64,000 bases of DNA from Pseudoscleropodium purum (Eukaryota; Streptophyta; Bryopsida; Hypnales; Brachytheciaceae). Positions within the stretch are counted from its first letter, which is position 1; every line of letters starts with the position of its first letter. Both the position numbers and the translations under genes were made by a program. Under the pieces are notes generated by a model, which did no database searches, was not told the origin of the DNA, and saw nothing but the letters and a program-made list of their open reading frames with translations. This document shows, piece by piece, positions 11,121 to 23,780 of this stretch. The stretch lies in contig OZ017800.1 in NCBI GenBank assembly GCA_963969395.1, positions 19,438,479-19,502,478 of the forward strand. Reading direction: 5' to 3'.

Positions 11121-14100
11121 TTATACAAATTTTGTTGCAAGCCACGTTGATCTTATCTTTGTTGTCATCCTATCAGTTCCATTCTTCTTTGTTGTTGTCA
11201 CCATAGTATCAACAACATCTTCATTCTTTTTTGATGAATCAACACCTATAATTTCCTTCTTCAAACTACTACTACATTCCTTGATGAAACTATCAAGTGT
11301 CTTTTTATCTTCTTTTGACAAAATATTGAATCCAATACCTTCATCAAATGTTAGAGAAACCAAATATGTAACATGCTCTAATTTCACCAAATCAACCTCT
11401 TCACCACCAGAACCACCATATTTATAACAATAATCAACTACATACTTGTAGTATCTAAGCAAGAACTAATATTAGGTTCATCAAAAGGAATAGCATGAAT
11501 ATAATCAATTTTTTTTATAACTTTAATTAATTTTTGAATTCTAGCCAAATACCTTGTAGTATTGTTCTTACCATCTACCATTTTGATTGCAATGTCATCA
11601 AATGATCTAACATTAGTATTGTCACTTTTAGATCTTAAAGAAAAGTTATTCTTAATATAGACATGTTGGATATGCCTCAATCTATCAAGGGGAAGTTTAT
11701 TAGATCCATGAACATTCATTTCAAAAATAACTCTCATTTTGTACACTAATCCCTTATTTGAGACATCTACAAATGAATTAACTTTATTTATAGCAACATC
11801 ACATGCATCACTTATAATTTTTTATTCTACATCAAGCATTGTAGACCTAACATTATTTGCAACCTCATTTATCAAAGACACATTATTAGGCATAATATTT
11901 TCAAGTAATTTATGACTTTCTTCATCTTCTATTTCCTCGTCAGCCAATGTAGCAATATCTTGAACAAAGGCATTAAAAAAAGAAGCCCATGGATCATCCC
12001 ACTTACTATTGGATTGTAATACCTCTTCCATTTCAATATACTTTGCTCTATCTTTTGCCATTAAGAAACCAACTCTCCATGCCTCCTAAAAGTTAGCATT
12101 TGTTATAGAATTGTAATCTAAAGAATCAACATTTGAATCAATAGTACATGAATTTCCTTCTAATTATAAGTTTTTTCAATGTTTTGGACTAGTACATAAA
12201 GGACCATTTTTCTCATGATTTTTTAATCTTCTCGATCTTAGCAATGTGTGAAGTATGTTCAACAGCTTTACCAATAGAAAAATTGTGTTTGTTGTGAACT
12301 TTTTGCCCTAAAAGTGAAAAATACTCTTCACAACAATCTAATCCAACCCTACTTAATTGAATTGGAAGATGTGGAAAAAAATCCCTCATCATCATGATGT
12401 AACACACACTAGTATGACATGCTATAATGCAATCTATCATATATTCTTTACTCATCCAATTATCTTTAAGATAATGCCCAAATCTATTGTAACAAATGTA
12501 TGCACTATCTAAATATAATATATAAACAACAAATGATGCCAATTTAACCTTTTCAAGTAAAGATTGTTTACCATAGAAAATTTCAAAAAAAGACCAAGTC
12601 ACCTCTAAGTGAAGAAAAATACCTCTAACATGTTCTTGAAAATACTTACCAAAAATCATGATGCCTTTATCAAGGCATTCTTAACATGCCCTCACTTTAG
12701 AAAAGGCCAAGGGTTGCATAGTAGGAAAATTTTGTTTATCTTTTACATTGATGTCATCTTCCAATAGGCCATATTTCTCTTTAGAGAAAACTTCAAATAC
12801 TAGCAATAGATGATTTTTGTGAGCCAAGTACTAAGTACTACTTCCCTCCTAAAAAAAACAATTCTTTATACTAGATAAAAGAGGATTTCTAAATTTTTTT
12901 CCCACATGAGGTGGATCTTGAGTCATGATCATAGGTAGGTTATTAATCATTTCAGATTTCATAAGACAAAAAGGAGATTGAATTCCATAAGTTCCCCTAG
13001 ACACACTCTCTAACATCAATTTTTGTCGTCTACTATCTCCATCAGATCCATGTCCAATTAATAGACCAATTATAGGTTCAATATATTTTTTGTGAAGATT
13101 TCTAATCTAATTCCATTGTGTTTCCATAGCTTGAGAATCAAATTTATTACATGTTGTTAAGATACTATATGTTGTTCTAGGCATGCCTTTGAAAAGTGGA
13201 TTGCAAATCAATACATGACACATAGTGCTAATTTCATAATTTTCAAAAGCTATTTTTATTGAATCAAATGTGGTAGCTAATGGTTTAGGATCAAATTTAC
13301 AAATATGTTTTAAATTTTTAAAGTTAGATTTCAGACCACAAAATCCATCTATATGATTCAAATCTATGATTCCATGTTGCCAATTGAATTGTCTTAGTTT
13401 CATCTTCATACTTTCTATTGGTATTGGACCAACCACATTTAATTCTTTATTACAAGTTTCAAGAATAGAAGCTATATATTTAAAAGTTTTATCTTAAATG
13501 CATGTGACATAAATAAAACCATCTTTTTTGAAATCAACCATTGTAGTATTTAGGTTTTTGAAATCAACCTTACTATTAGTCCACATAGATTTTTACTCAC
13601 AAAAGAGTGAACTAAAGATTCTTCAATACTACCTAAAACTTCATACATTTGAAGAGTACTAGGGTGGTATCTCTTTCCATTTCCCCTTCCATTATTTTTG
13701 TGAATACTCAAAAGATTCTTAGCCATATCAATTAAAAAATAATAGAAAGTTTTTCTTTCTTCAAAGGCACCTACATTTGATGCACAAAGGAATAATTCAA
13801 CTATCTCAGGTAAATCTCCTTTTTTAATAGTAGAGTTCAATTTTGTGGACAAGTAATTTTTACTCATGAATGCTCTAATAAGAGTAGTTTTTAAAAATAA
13901 ACTTAATCAAGTTGATATTCATATCTATTTTTCCATTCTCTACATGAGTTTATTTATTCAGCCCTTTGTAAATATTCAAGATTTACTTGGGTACAATTCC
14001 TCTCTCCATGGATTTGTGTTGATGATTTCATGATTTTCATCCTCATCACTTGTTTCCGAAAGTTTGGAATATTAGAAATTTAAGAACACTTCTCACATAA

Positions 14101-15470
14101 AAAAAATATACAATTTTACATGCCTAAAGGTTCCTTTTATTTCAATAACTTCTTTGTTTTTATTAATGAAAGAGTTTTTATAATCTGAATCAATGTACCA
14201 ATTCTTACCATTGTACAAATCATTTTTTAATGTTGAAATGTCATAATTAATTTCCTCAATTTTTAGATTAGTTTCATAAAATCCATAACACATAATTTTC
14301 TTACAAAAAGCAACCACATTTGATTTAGGAATATCAAGAATGCAAGGCATATAAGATGTGGGATATTGTGCCTTACCAATTGCAACGTGTTTTGACATCC
14401 AAACTTGTATGCTTGGTTGACTTGATTGAAGTATTTGCTTTCTTAGCTCAAAAATATTGTCTTCTATTAATATGCTATCCAACAATATCTACAACTCCAA
14501 ACTTTCCTTCATAATCACAAATCTTATACTACCATGAAAAATTGTCCAACATCTCTACTCCTGAGGAAAAAAAGATTTAGTACCTTCAAATATATATTAT
14601 TAAGTAAGAATAAATGCAAGTATATTCACCAATTTAAAAATCATTTATTGAATAAGTAACTAGCATTAATAAATTAATCACCTTCCTATAAAAAATGACA
14701 GAAATAAAAAAGCATACCTTCTGTACTATGTTTCTCTATCCAAGTCTTCCTCTTTTGAATTACCAAAGCTTCTTTGAGAACCTGTTCCTCAATAACCTTT
14801 TGGACTTTACTTTCAGAAAGAAGAGCAAGTTCATGTACACTTTTTTCTAATACATTCTTGGGTTTTAAATAATTTGAAATTTTTTGGAGATTACCACATC
14901 TTTGAGGAGAAAATTCCTTGTTACAAAGAACACAATAAATCACGCACAAACTTTTTTTTTCTTCTATTTTTTACTCAATTTTGGATAATATTCTCCAAAT
15001 TTATCAAATGGACATGAAACTTGTAATTTCTTCCAATTTTTTCTATAGTTTAGGAGGGATGCTACACTTTTGACTTGTAGAAACATTAGTAGACAATCCA
15101 ATGCACATATAGAATCAAGAGATTTTGACCCAAAAGAATCACATTTCAATCCCTCTTCATCAAATTTGTTTCTCTTAAGAGATGGATCTGAAATTTGATC
15201 TTCACTACCATTAGAGGGAATTAGTCTTTTTTCACCAATTACTTCACCTTTTTCTCCAATGCTCTCTGCTAAAGTCTTATTTTCAATAAATTTTTCATAA
15301 ATTTTTTGTGACAACCACAACAATTACATTATTTGACATTATCTAAAGAAGGTAAGAAATATTGACAAAAATTATGAATACTACTTTCACAATAGCCACA
15401 TTTATAAGGTAATGTTTCCACAAACACATGGAAATGACAATGGCACCAATAAGAAGTTAACAATCACAAA
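11121..15470 (-). pseudogene. Large decayed zinc-finger and transposase-like gene, superfamily uncertain
   Basis: Coding fragments follow one another on the minus strand, with stops and frame changes between them. The 5' part (15,300-15,470) is Cys/His-rich (WHCHFHVF, YKCGYC), like zinc fingers. Next come a Lys/Glu-rich part (14,964-15,323), another finger-like CVLCNKEF (14,686-14,949), then 14,093-14,485 and 13,550-13,867. The core, 12,213-13,436, keeps one frame for 1.2 kb with four internal stops. It reads IIGLLIGHGSDGDSRRQKLM, then TQDPPHVGKKFRNPLL, then LEDDINVKDKQNF. That order (DGD block, PHxxKKxRN, NVKDKQN) recalls RNase-H-fold transposases such as P-type (H/D, then KxxRN, then NVK). 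The 3' parts run to 11,121. No terminal repeats were located. The gene is certainly broken; its class is inference. Confidence 0.55.
12213..13436 (-). other. Best-preserved core of the decayed transposase-like gene
   Basis: One minus-strand frame runs 408 codons with only four stops: after METQWN, after IKNCFF, after SST, and after VRAC. No frameshift is needed between METQWN and EKIKKS. This is the region to use for family searches. The conserved-looking blocks are GSDGDSRR, DPPHVGKKFRNPL, NVKDKQNF and FPHLPIQLSRVGLDCCEEYF. Confidence 0.6.
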
Positions 15471-15739
15471 GCATTAGATCAAGTTTAGATGGTTCAAACT
15501 CTTGGCAACCACAAGAAATGCCTCCATCCATGTGTGCACACTTTGTCCGAGAAAGCTCCATTGCTTGCAATTTGAGAGTGATCCAAAAAATTCTTCAATA
15601 GTGTCCACCAACTCTGTCCGCCATGCCATTCGCAAGATCAAATGACCTAGATTTGTTTGGTGGATGGGGCCGACAATGCCGTTGGAAAGCGGATGGCAAA
15701 AAAAAAATTGAAAATGTAGATAGTGCTTTGAACATTGCA

Positions 15740-15816
15740 AACGTAGAGTCCGAATGTCCAGAAGCCCGAATTGTGAATGTGAATTTGTCCCAAATGTTTA
15801 AATTTGTCAACCTTAG
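15740..15816 (+). repeat. Possible degraded hAT terminal sequence
   Basis: The stretch holds GTCCGAATGTCCAGAAG and ends TTTGTCAACCTTAG. It resembles the right end of the 2.3-6.6 kb hAT element (GTCCGGACGTCCGGAAA ... TTCGTCAACCCTG). Upstream, 15,530-15,700 also has GTCCG-type words and raised G+C. It could be the end of a non-autonomous relative that inserted beside the pseudogene. The left end was not found. Confidence 0.35.
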
Positions 15817-16574
15817 TTATTTCCTATTATGTGAAGAAAGATTGTAAGAGATTATTACACAAGACATGTATTGTTGTTGAAGACTTTGAACAACTAAATA
15901 TATTTTCTTTTTAATAGGGTCAATGTCTATAAAAACATTATCTAAAGGTAGAATGGGTGAATAGTAAATAGTATGGAGGCAATAGAGAAGTATTGAGATG
16001 CTCAAATGCTTAAATTTGTTATAGTTCCAAAGTTCCAAATTTCAAGTGGACAAAGAAAAAAACCAAAAAAACCAAGTTGTATTACACCATTATAAGATGA
16101 GATAAGCTACCAAAGTTGACTTAAAGAAGGGAAAGCTATGGTGAAACATCTAAGGCACTTGAATTTTAAGGCCAAAAGGTGAACGGTGTCCTGTCGCAAA
16201 TGCAGATATTATATAAAAATATGTACATTTATATTATTTAGATGAATTTTAATATTTATATATTATGTCAAACTAGAGGGGGTTTTTAAGTCTCAAGATG
16301 AAGAATCTCAACCACACGATGATGGAGTGATATTCTGAATGAAACTCTATTTTTTATCTCTATATAATCATATGTTAGTTTTTAGTTATTCATTCTATAT
16401 TTGGAGTATTTTTTGTATTTAGAAAATAATATAAGGAAAATATTCAAATAGTTTGCCTTCTGTAACATTGGGATGATTTATTTTTTCTGTCGATGTATAA
16501 AATTAGTCTTGTAGTCAATTTTCATGATCAATAGATGTTAGGAGAGTCACATAGTTAATGTGTGGGTTGAACTC
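15817..16574. other. AT-rich intergenic DNA
   Basis: Nothing supportable is seen. Short open frames lack domain features. Confidence 0.4.
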
Positions 16575-17840
16575 TCACTTAATTTGTGTGATTTAGGTAG
16601 AAGATAAGATAAAGGAAAAAGAGGGCACTTTGGGAATTGTCTCTCGCATTGTTGTGGTTAAGGCTCGAAAGTTTGAGAGACTTTAAGATGTATTGTATTT
16701 GGAGTTTTTTGGAAATAAAATTTGGAGTTGTATATTTTGGTGTGAAGTTTTCAAATTGATGTCAATTGCTTGATTTGAAGTTGTGAATTAAAAAATTGTG
16801 TTTATTTGAATCGAAAGAAGTTTGTTACTTTCAATATAAAGAATAAAGATGTCGACTGGTTATAAAAAACAGAAAAGTTTTTTATTTGCAATGAATTTTA
16901 AAGAGGGTGTAGGAGATTGTGTTGACTTTTCATAAAGCTATCACTCATTGTATTTGAAGTTTTTATGAGTAAGTTGTGAGTAATGAAGCAAAGAATGGTC
17001 TATTGCCCTTCTTTTTTCTTAAGGTCAAAACTTTGAATGGTAATAGAAGTTGAATAGAGTTTTAGAATGAATTGAAATTTGGAGGAATAGAAAATTATAT
17101 TAGCTTTCTAAAAAGCTATCATGCATTTCATTTGAACTTTGGACTAAACGGCAACACCAATTCAAACTTCAAAGTTTAACAATGAAATAAGAATTGAAGT
17201 TAGGTGTTTGTAAATGTAATTAGTTGATTGGAGTTGAAATTAGGTGATTGGAGTTCAAATTAAGTGATTGAAGTTCAAGTTAGGTGATTGGAGTTGAAGT
17301 TAGGTGATTCGAGTTGAAATTAGGTGATTCGATTTGAAGATAGGTGATTCGAGTTGAAGTTAGGTGATTCAAGTTGGACTTAGGTGATTTGAGTTGAAGT
17401 TAGATGATTCGAATTAAAGTTAAGTGATTTGAATTGAAGTTAGGTGATTCGAATTGAAGTTAAGAGTTGGGACTTTGGAATTGGGACTTTGAAAAATTGT
17501 AGAAGACTTTGAAGATAAGAAGATTGAAAATTTGTTTGTTATAATTTGTGGCTTGTTATTCCTAGCCTAATTTGGAGGCTTGTTGTCTTTTAATTGTTAT
17601 TCCTAACTAGTTTTGGAAACTTGTTTTTCATTTTTTCATTGTAAATTTTGTTGTGAACTATGTGGTAATTCAGGAGTAGTCTCATTTTGTGTTTGTGGTA
17701 ATGAAATGAGATTGATCACCCATATGGTCAAATTTTTATGTTGTTTCTATTAATGAGACATAATTGTTGGTCATTGTGGATTTAAAGTTTCGAAGCCTAT
17801 TTTTGAACAGTCAACTCATGGTTTGGCTGTCTCAATTTAC
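16575..17840 (+). repeat. Inverted repeat copy A (partner at 20,800-21,720)
   Basis: This copy matches the reverse complement of 20,800-21,720 over most of its length. Shared blocks include TTGTGTGATTTA, TTTTTTATTTGCAATGAA, AAAGCTATCA(C/T)TCATT followed by ATTTGAAGTTT, ATAGAAGTTGAATA followed by TAGAATGAATTGAAATTT, and AATAGAAAATTATATT. It differs by carrying the 240-bp 20-mer array. No protein motif was seen, so the element class is unknown. Confidence 0.7.
17221..17460 (+). repeat. 20-bp minisatellite, exactly 12 units
   Basis: Twelve consecutive 20-base units start at 17,221 and every 20 bases thereafter. The consensus is TAGGTGATTCGAGTTGAAGT. Units vary mainly at G/C/A in ATTC(G)AG and at the last two bases, with no length change. 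A partial unit lies upstream (GAATTGAAGTTAGGTG, 17,191-17,206). The array is absent from the partner copy. Confidence 0.95.
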
Positions 17841-20799
17841 TCGTCCAAGGCCATGAGATCTTATCTCACACCTTAACCCTTATGCCCATTTAGAGCCAAT
17901 TAATACAAGATAGGTTAACGAATAGCAATTCAATGGCAGTTTAAAAGATTTGACGTTCAAGATTTAAAGATCAATATGACTACGACTTTCAATTTTGAAT
18001 TATATTAATTTAGTAAATGAATTTGTTGTGATGAATTCACTCATATTCATCTTCTTTATTATTTCGTTGATTGTTAATAGGGTAAATTAATAAGTAACAA
18101 GTTCATTTTTTTATATTATTTTACAGCTTTCTTCATTCTCAAATCATTTTAGATCGTAGCTAGAATCTCTGTGATTTTTCAAAGCAAACACTCTCGACAC
18201 GACAGCAACATTGCTTGCGATGATTCCTTGAACTTAGATATAATTATTAAAGAACTAGTGTCTATAATAGCAAGAGAAGGTAACAAAAAAGACACAAAAG
18301 AAGATGAAAATAAAGAGGTTAATGAATGTAGAGAAGATTTAATAAGTATATCATATTATTAAGTCATTTGTAGTGAATGTTTTTAATAAGCATTTTTGAG
18401 AATTTAAAAAAATAAAAAAATAACTGATATGTATTAATTTACAAGCTCAATGCACATCAATGTAAATAAAAGGTTGTAAGTGTAAGAAAAAAAAACCAAA
18501 TTTAATATATAGTGTGTTGAATTTACATCAATTTTTTTATTATAGAAGTGCATTTTACAAAAATGATTAGATCATTTAGCTTGAAAATATAATTTCAATG
18601 GTATATAGTACATTCCAAATGGATACTAATTGAATGTTGTACGGACTAAAAATCAAAACAAAATATTAAAATCTGACCTACAATCTTCAGAATTGAAAGT
18701 TTTTTTGGCCAAATCTTGTTTGTAAATTTTTTAATAGACTTTGCAAATTTTTATAAAATCACTTGTGAGTCCAAAAATTTTGAGAAAAATTGATATAAAT
18801 TGCAAAATTATAATGTACAAGAAAAAAAAAATTAACTTGAAATCTTCAAAATAGAAAAACATATTCAAAAGATTACTTTGCCTTCTATCTACCAATTTCT
18901 TTCTAAAAACCAATGAATACTTCAACCAATGTATATAGATATAGATATATATTAGTTTGCATTGTTAAGTTATTTTTGGTACTCGTTGGTAAAGACCCTT
19001 TTTACTCAAAATTTGGGAGTTTTGGCTCATTGTAAATTATAAAGAAAGAAGGGGAATATGGAACGTATGGAGAGGTGGTAAATATCATATCAAATATTAA
19101 GGTAAAAAAATTCTACCTTTTTGTCTATTTTTTTTCAAGTTTAGAATTTTAGAAAAGTGGCTCAAGAGTTGTTGTTTTTTACATTATTAATGTTTTAGGA
19201 TCTCCTTGTTGACGAGTATGTTTGGTTTAGGATCTTAGAATTACTATCCTAAAGGTGTAGACATTTAACAACATATTGATTTTTTAGGGTTCTTTGTTGA
19301 CGAGCATGTTTAGTTAAAGTCTTATGATTTAAAACATAAGGCTTCACCAACACATTGATCTTTTAGAATTCATTGTTGACAAAAATCTTTATTCAGGATC
19401 TTACGATTTAAAATGTGAGGATCCACCGGCATGTTGATTCTTCAAGGATCTTCATTGACAATGATACTTTGTTTAGGTTGTTACGATATCGGATTTTAGA
19501 TTCATTGATGTGTTGAATTTTGGACATCCTCGTTGACAAAGATATTTTCTATAAGATTTTATAATTTAGGCTTTTAGATACACCAATATGCTAAATTTCT
19601 GGGTCTTTTTATTGACAAAGATGTTCAATTTAGAGACTAGTTTTACTATGTTATGCAAATTCAAATTTAGGATTTAGATTTTAGGATAAAATATTTTTTT
19701 AGATTATATTGTTTCAAGTTAGTTTGCCACTGATGCACAAATCGGAATTTCAATTGTAGTTTACTAACAAATTCTCGTTTACAAGGCTACATATAAATTT
19801 CTTTTTCCATCACTTTTAATTCATACATTACTCACATTTTATTTTGGAATGTATACATTAATTAAATTGATGAGGAGTATAAAAAAACAAAAAGACAATT
19901 ATTATTGCATCATATGTTGAAAACAAAGATGAGACATTCAATATTACCAAAGTCACTACAAAAAAGGGTGAAAATGAGAACAATGCCGACAAGACTATTA
20001 TAGAAGAAATGGACACGATTATAGTATCTACAATTGTACTTACAAAAAAATTGTCACTACTACTAATTTAGGTACATATCAATTCAAAACATGTTTAATT
20101 TCATCTATTTTCTACTCATGCAATGTCATCTACCATTACTTTTAATGTCTATTTTAATTTCTCAAAATGTTCATTTTGGATTCAAGCTATGCAAATCATG
20201 CATGCAAATTCAACTTATGAGATGATTAACCTTAGCAATATCAAAAGCGTTAAATTCAAGTATTGTCACTATTAGCTTAGAATCATAAAAAAATACATAT
20301 TTAGTATTTGAGGAGGTTAAGTTCTTTATATCACATACTCCGATGTCATCACTTAAGCCTCTATATACGATGACTTCACTAGTATACGTACCAATATTGC
20401 TTTATCCTCCATTCGCAAATTACATCCCTACATCTCTAAAATCCATATTTGTATTGGAGTCATTTAAAACTTTCATATGTTGTTATGTATAGAATGTTTG
20501 CTTTGGGAAATCATAGAGATTTTAACTACAATCAGAAATGGCTTAGGAATTAAAAAAAAATTGTAAGATAATAAAAACAAACAAGCTTATCACCTGCAAA
20601 TCCACCTACTAGCAATTTATAATATAATAAAGAAAATGAAGATGAGTGAGTTCGTCACTACAAATTCATCAATTAAATTAAAATAGTTTAAAAAATGAAA
20701 ATTAAAGAAGTTGTAATTATGTTGAATCTTCAAACTTAATCATCAAATCTTCAACATTGCTATGGAATTGCTCCTCATTGATTTATCATGTATAACTCT
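17841..20799. other. Spacer between the two inverted repeat copies
   Basis: AT-rich DNA with no recognisable gene. It contains the 79-bp degenerate array at 19,198-19,660. An open frame at 18,171-18,362 is Glu/Asp/Lys-rich and has no recognisable domain; I do not call it a gene. Confidence 0.5.
19198..19660 (+). repeat. Degenerate tandem array, unit about 79 bp, six copies
   Basis: The word TTGAC, usually in GTTGAC(G/A)A, recurs at 19,209, 19,297, 19,376, 19,455, 19,533 and 19,612. Spacings are 88, 79, 79, 78 and 79. Each unit also holds a variant of GGATCTTACGATTTAA and a CACCAACATGTTGATTTT-like segment. It lies midway between the inverted copies. Confidence 0.75.
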
Positions 20800-21720
20800 A
20801 AGTTGATTCAAAGGTAAAGTAGGATTAAAAAACTATAGGTTTCAGATTAGTAAAAAGAGATGGCAAGATCACAAGTTGAACCATTCAAAGAATTTGCTTC
20901 TAAATTTCAAACCCATGGTAAGCAGCAATCTTGCCTTAATCATTGAAACAACAAAAAAGTACAACTATATAAACAATGAATCCTACTTTGTTATATCTAC
21001 AACACAAAAAGAAGTTAAGTAATGGTTTCACTCATGTTGCCCACAATAATAAAATGACAAGAAAAAACAACTCACAGGCTACAATATACAAATCTTTAAA
21101 GTCTCTTTTAATTTTCCAACTCCTACTTCTTTGTTGAATTTTGAATTGATATTGCTATTTTATTTAGAATCCAAATGGGATGAATGATGAATTTTTGAAA
21201 AGTCAATATAATTTTCTATTATTTATTGAAATTTCAATTCATTCTAGAACTTTATTCAACTTCTATAGTCATTCAAAGGTAACACATTTTTTTTACTTCG
21301 TCACTCACAATTTATCTATATAAACTTCAAATAGAATGAATGATAGCTTTATAGAAAGCCAATACAATTTCCCACACTATTATCAATTTTCATTGCAAAT
21401 AAAAAATATATCCATCTTTTATGAGTAGTCAAAGTCTTTGCCTTTTTCATAAGAGATTAAGAGGCAATAAACTTTCTTTCACTTAAACTAACACAACTTT
21501 TAATTGACAATTTCAAATCAAGCAAATGAAATGAATTTGAAAATACAAGATCATGAATTCATGATACCCAACTTTTTAAAATTTTATTTCAAAAATTTTC
21601 AAACACAAAGCACTATGGTTCCTCGAACATTTAAACCTTACAAATAATAAAGAGAAAGACGTAAATAGTGCTCATTTTTCCCTTCACCTTTTTCTTTTAT
21701 TTAAATCACACAAATCAAAT
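20800..21720 (-). repeat. Inverted repeat copy B (partner at 16,575-17,840)
   Basis: The reverse complement of this stretch aligns with copy A from its start to about 17,840. At the site where copy A has the 20-mer array, copy B has only GAAGTAGGAGTTGG. The two copies point toward each other across about 3 kb and could fold back if transcribed together. Confidence 0.7.
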
Positions 21721-22379
21721 AAATTTCAGTTCATATCTTGATCACGTGCCTCCCTTAATACTCATAGGTTATGAATTTTGATCATAAGACTAATTTCATA
21801 CTTGTATATTTTTCGGAATCTAATCTTATTCAACTAAATCCGAGTTCGAACACCAGGGAATGAACTATGTAAGGCTAGCGCAATGTGCTCAAAGGTCACA
21901 ATGTACAAATTTGCAAAATCTAGAGTCTTATTCACCCTTAATCCCACTAAAACCCAGGAAAACATTCATCCGTCCATTATAAAGTGAAAGAGATTCAACA
22001 TGCACGTCTCTGTCCTATCTAGTGTTCTAGGGCTTGGGACAATAGTTCAATGTGGACTGACTTGTGTATGGATGCAATGCAGGACTTAGACTTTAGTACA
22101 GCCCACTATAGTACTTTGAAAATAGTACAAATATATGTATTCAATATTTCAAACCAAATTAGAATTAAAGGTTTGGAAAAGCTTACAATAAGTCACCCCA
22201 AGGCTTTAGGACAATATGGCCAATATCAAAGGCCATCAACTACCTACAATACACAAAATCCAAACTTAGAACATGTATATGCAATTTTCAATACAACACT
22301 CTAATAACATTGATGCAAGACAAATAATAAATTCCTAACTCTAATTCTAACTTTGAAATAGATCAATTCGAAACTAGGA
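21721..22379. other. Intergenic DNA
   Basis: No supported gene. A frame at 22,050-22,304 has no recognisable feature. Confidence 0.4.
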
Positions 22380-22490
22380 GTACGGCCATACGGCCGTTCG
22401 AAAAATTTTGACCTTTATTTTAATTTGTTTTTGTTGGTCCAATAATTAATCAAAATGCCAAAGTTTTATACTTTTATGTCTCATAACTGT

Positions 22491-22593
22491 GGTATCCGGT
22501 TTGATACCCGGCTATACCCGCGTCTGAAACCCTTTACTTATACATCATTTGATATCCGCCCGATACCCTAGCTGATATCCGTGCGATATTTGG
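22491..22593 (+). repeat. Cluster of GATAYCCG-like motifs
   Basis: About seven related words occur in 103 bases: GGTATCCGG (22,491), GATACCCG (22,503), TATACCCG (22,513), GATATCCGC (22,551), GATACCCT (22,562), GATATCCG (22,574) and GATATTTGG (22,585). Spacing is irregular. It could be a degraded short tandem repeat or a cluster of binding sites. Confidence 0.5.
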
Positions 22594-23737
22594 ACTGGCT
22601 AGACCGGCGGACTTCAACCCGTCAGGCTGCCTGAGTCCTACGCTGTCTCGTCGTCGCCTTCGTCTCGGCACCGAGTCTGCTCGTCGAATCGGTCGGTGCT
22701 ACAGGCTGCCTTCACCGAACTTCGGCAACACAATTTTCTAATCGATTTCTACTAAATTACAGTCGTGCTGCCTTGGTGATCTCGTGTGATCACACCAACT
22801 TCCTAGTTTCAATTCAATTCTCAAATTCTCAACATTCCCAAATCCCTAATTTCAATTGCCACTCACAAACTATTGAATTCGGACTTGTTGTTCTGAAATC
22901 AGACAAATTTGTCAAGTAATTACAACCTTCCAGTGTGCTTGATCAATCAGTTTCCAAACAAAATCTCTCAAATGCCGCCAAATCAGTCACCGAATTTACC
23001 CTCAAGATTTTCTCCGAAACCTTCCCGTCGAGGTTGCCATCTCAGCATTCTCTTCCAGATCCAACATCTAATCTCCCTCGACGAATTTGATTCTTTGCTG
23101 TCTACTGTTCAGTGTACAATGACTGCTTTTAACGCTCAAATCAAGATTTTCACCGAAACCTCACTGACCTGCACAGGGCGATGACCTTCACCGAATCGGG
23201 TGTCCCTCAGTCCTGAGCGCTGGTCGCTGCGATCACCCGACTGGTCACTCGAACCTTTTCCAGAAAATTCACGTGGCTGGTTTCCTAAATCCAGTGATAG
23301 CGATAGCTCTTCTCGCAATCTAACTTTCCAATCAATGTTATGGAATCCACTTCTCTGCTCTTGCACTCCGAATTTGAGTGTCTCTAACTCAGCCGCCTAA
23401 CAAACGGGACACGCTTCTTCTTCACTGTCAGCTTCCCGCCCTACAGCCTTCCCCGAATATGCAATCTTCCCCACCACCGCTCTGTTGCTCAATGCCGATT
23501 CAATCCGTGTTTCACAAACACCCCATTCAGCACTCACAATTCCCTCAGAATCCAAGGAATTACAACACAGTGCACACACAAATTCAAAGTTGACACACAC
23601 AAATTAACAATTTCAATTTTATTACAATTACACAAATAACACGCGCAAGATTACGGCACTAGGATAATCTCGACAATTTTCACTTCCGGGGCTCACACTG
23701 AGAGAGGGAGAGGGATTTAAATTCAGGGAGGGGAGGA

Positions 23738-23780
23738 AGATCGGAAGCGGGAGGAGTTGCACAGGCAACGCTTCCGATCT
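23738..23780. repeat. Perfect 12-bp inverted repeat (hairpin)
   Basis: AGATCGGAAGCG (23,738-23,749) is exactly complementary to CGCTTCCGATCT (23,769-23,780), with a 19-base loop. It sits at the right edge of the G+C-rich island, beside the drop in G+C. Confidence 0.85.

Noticed and set aside
23738..23780. Possible sequencing adapter contamination
   Set aside because: The arms resemble adapter text only partly: two bases are missing from the adapter core and the flanks do not match. A natural hairpin is simpler, although a read check is still suggested.
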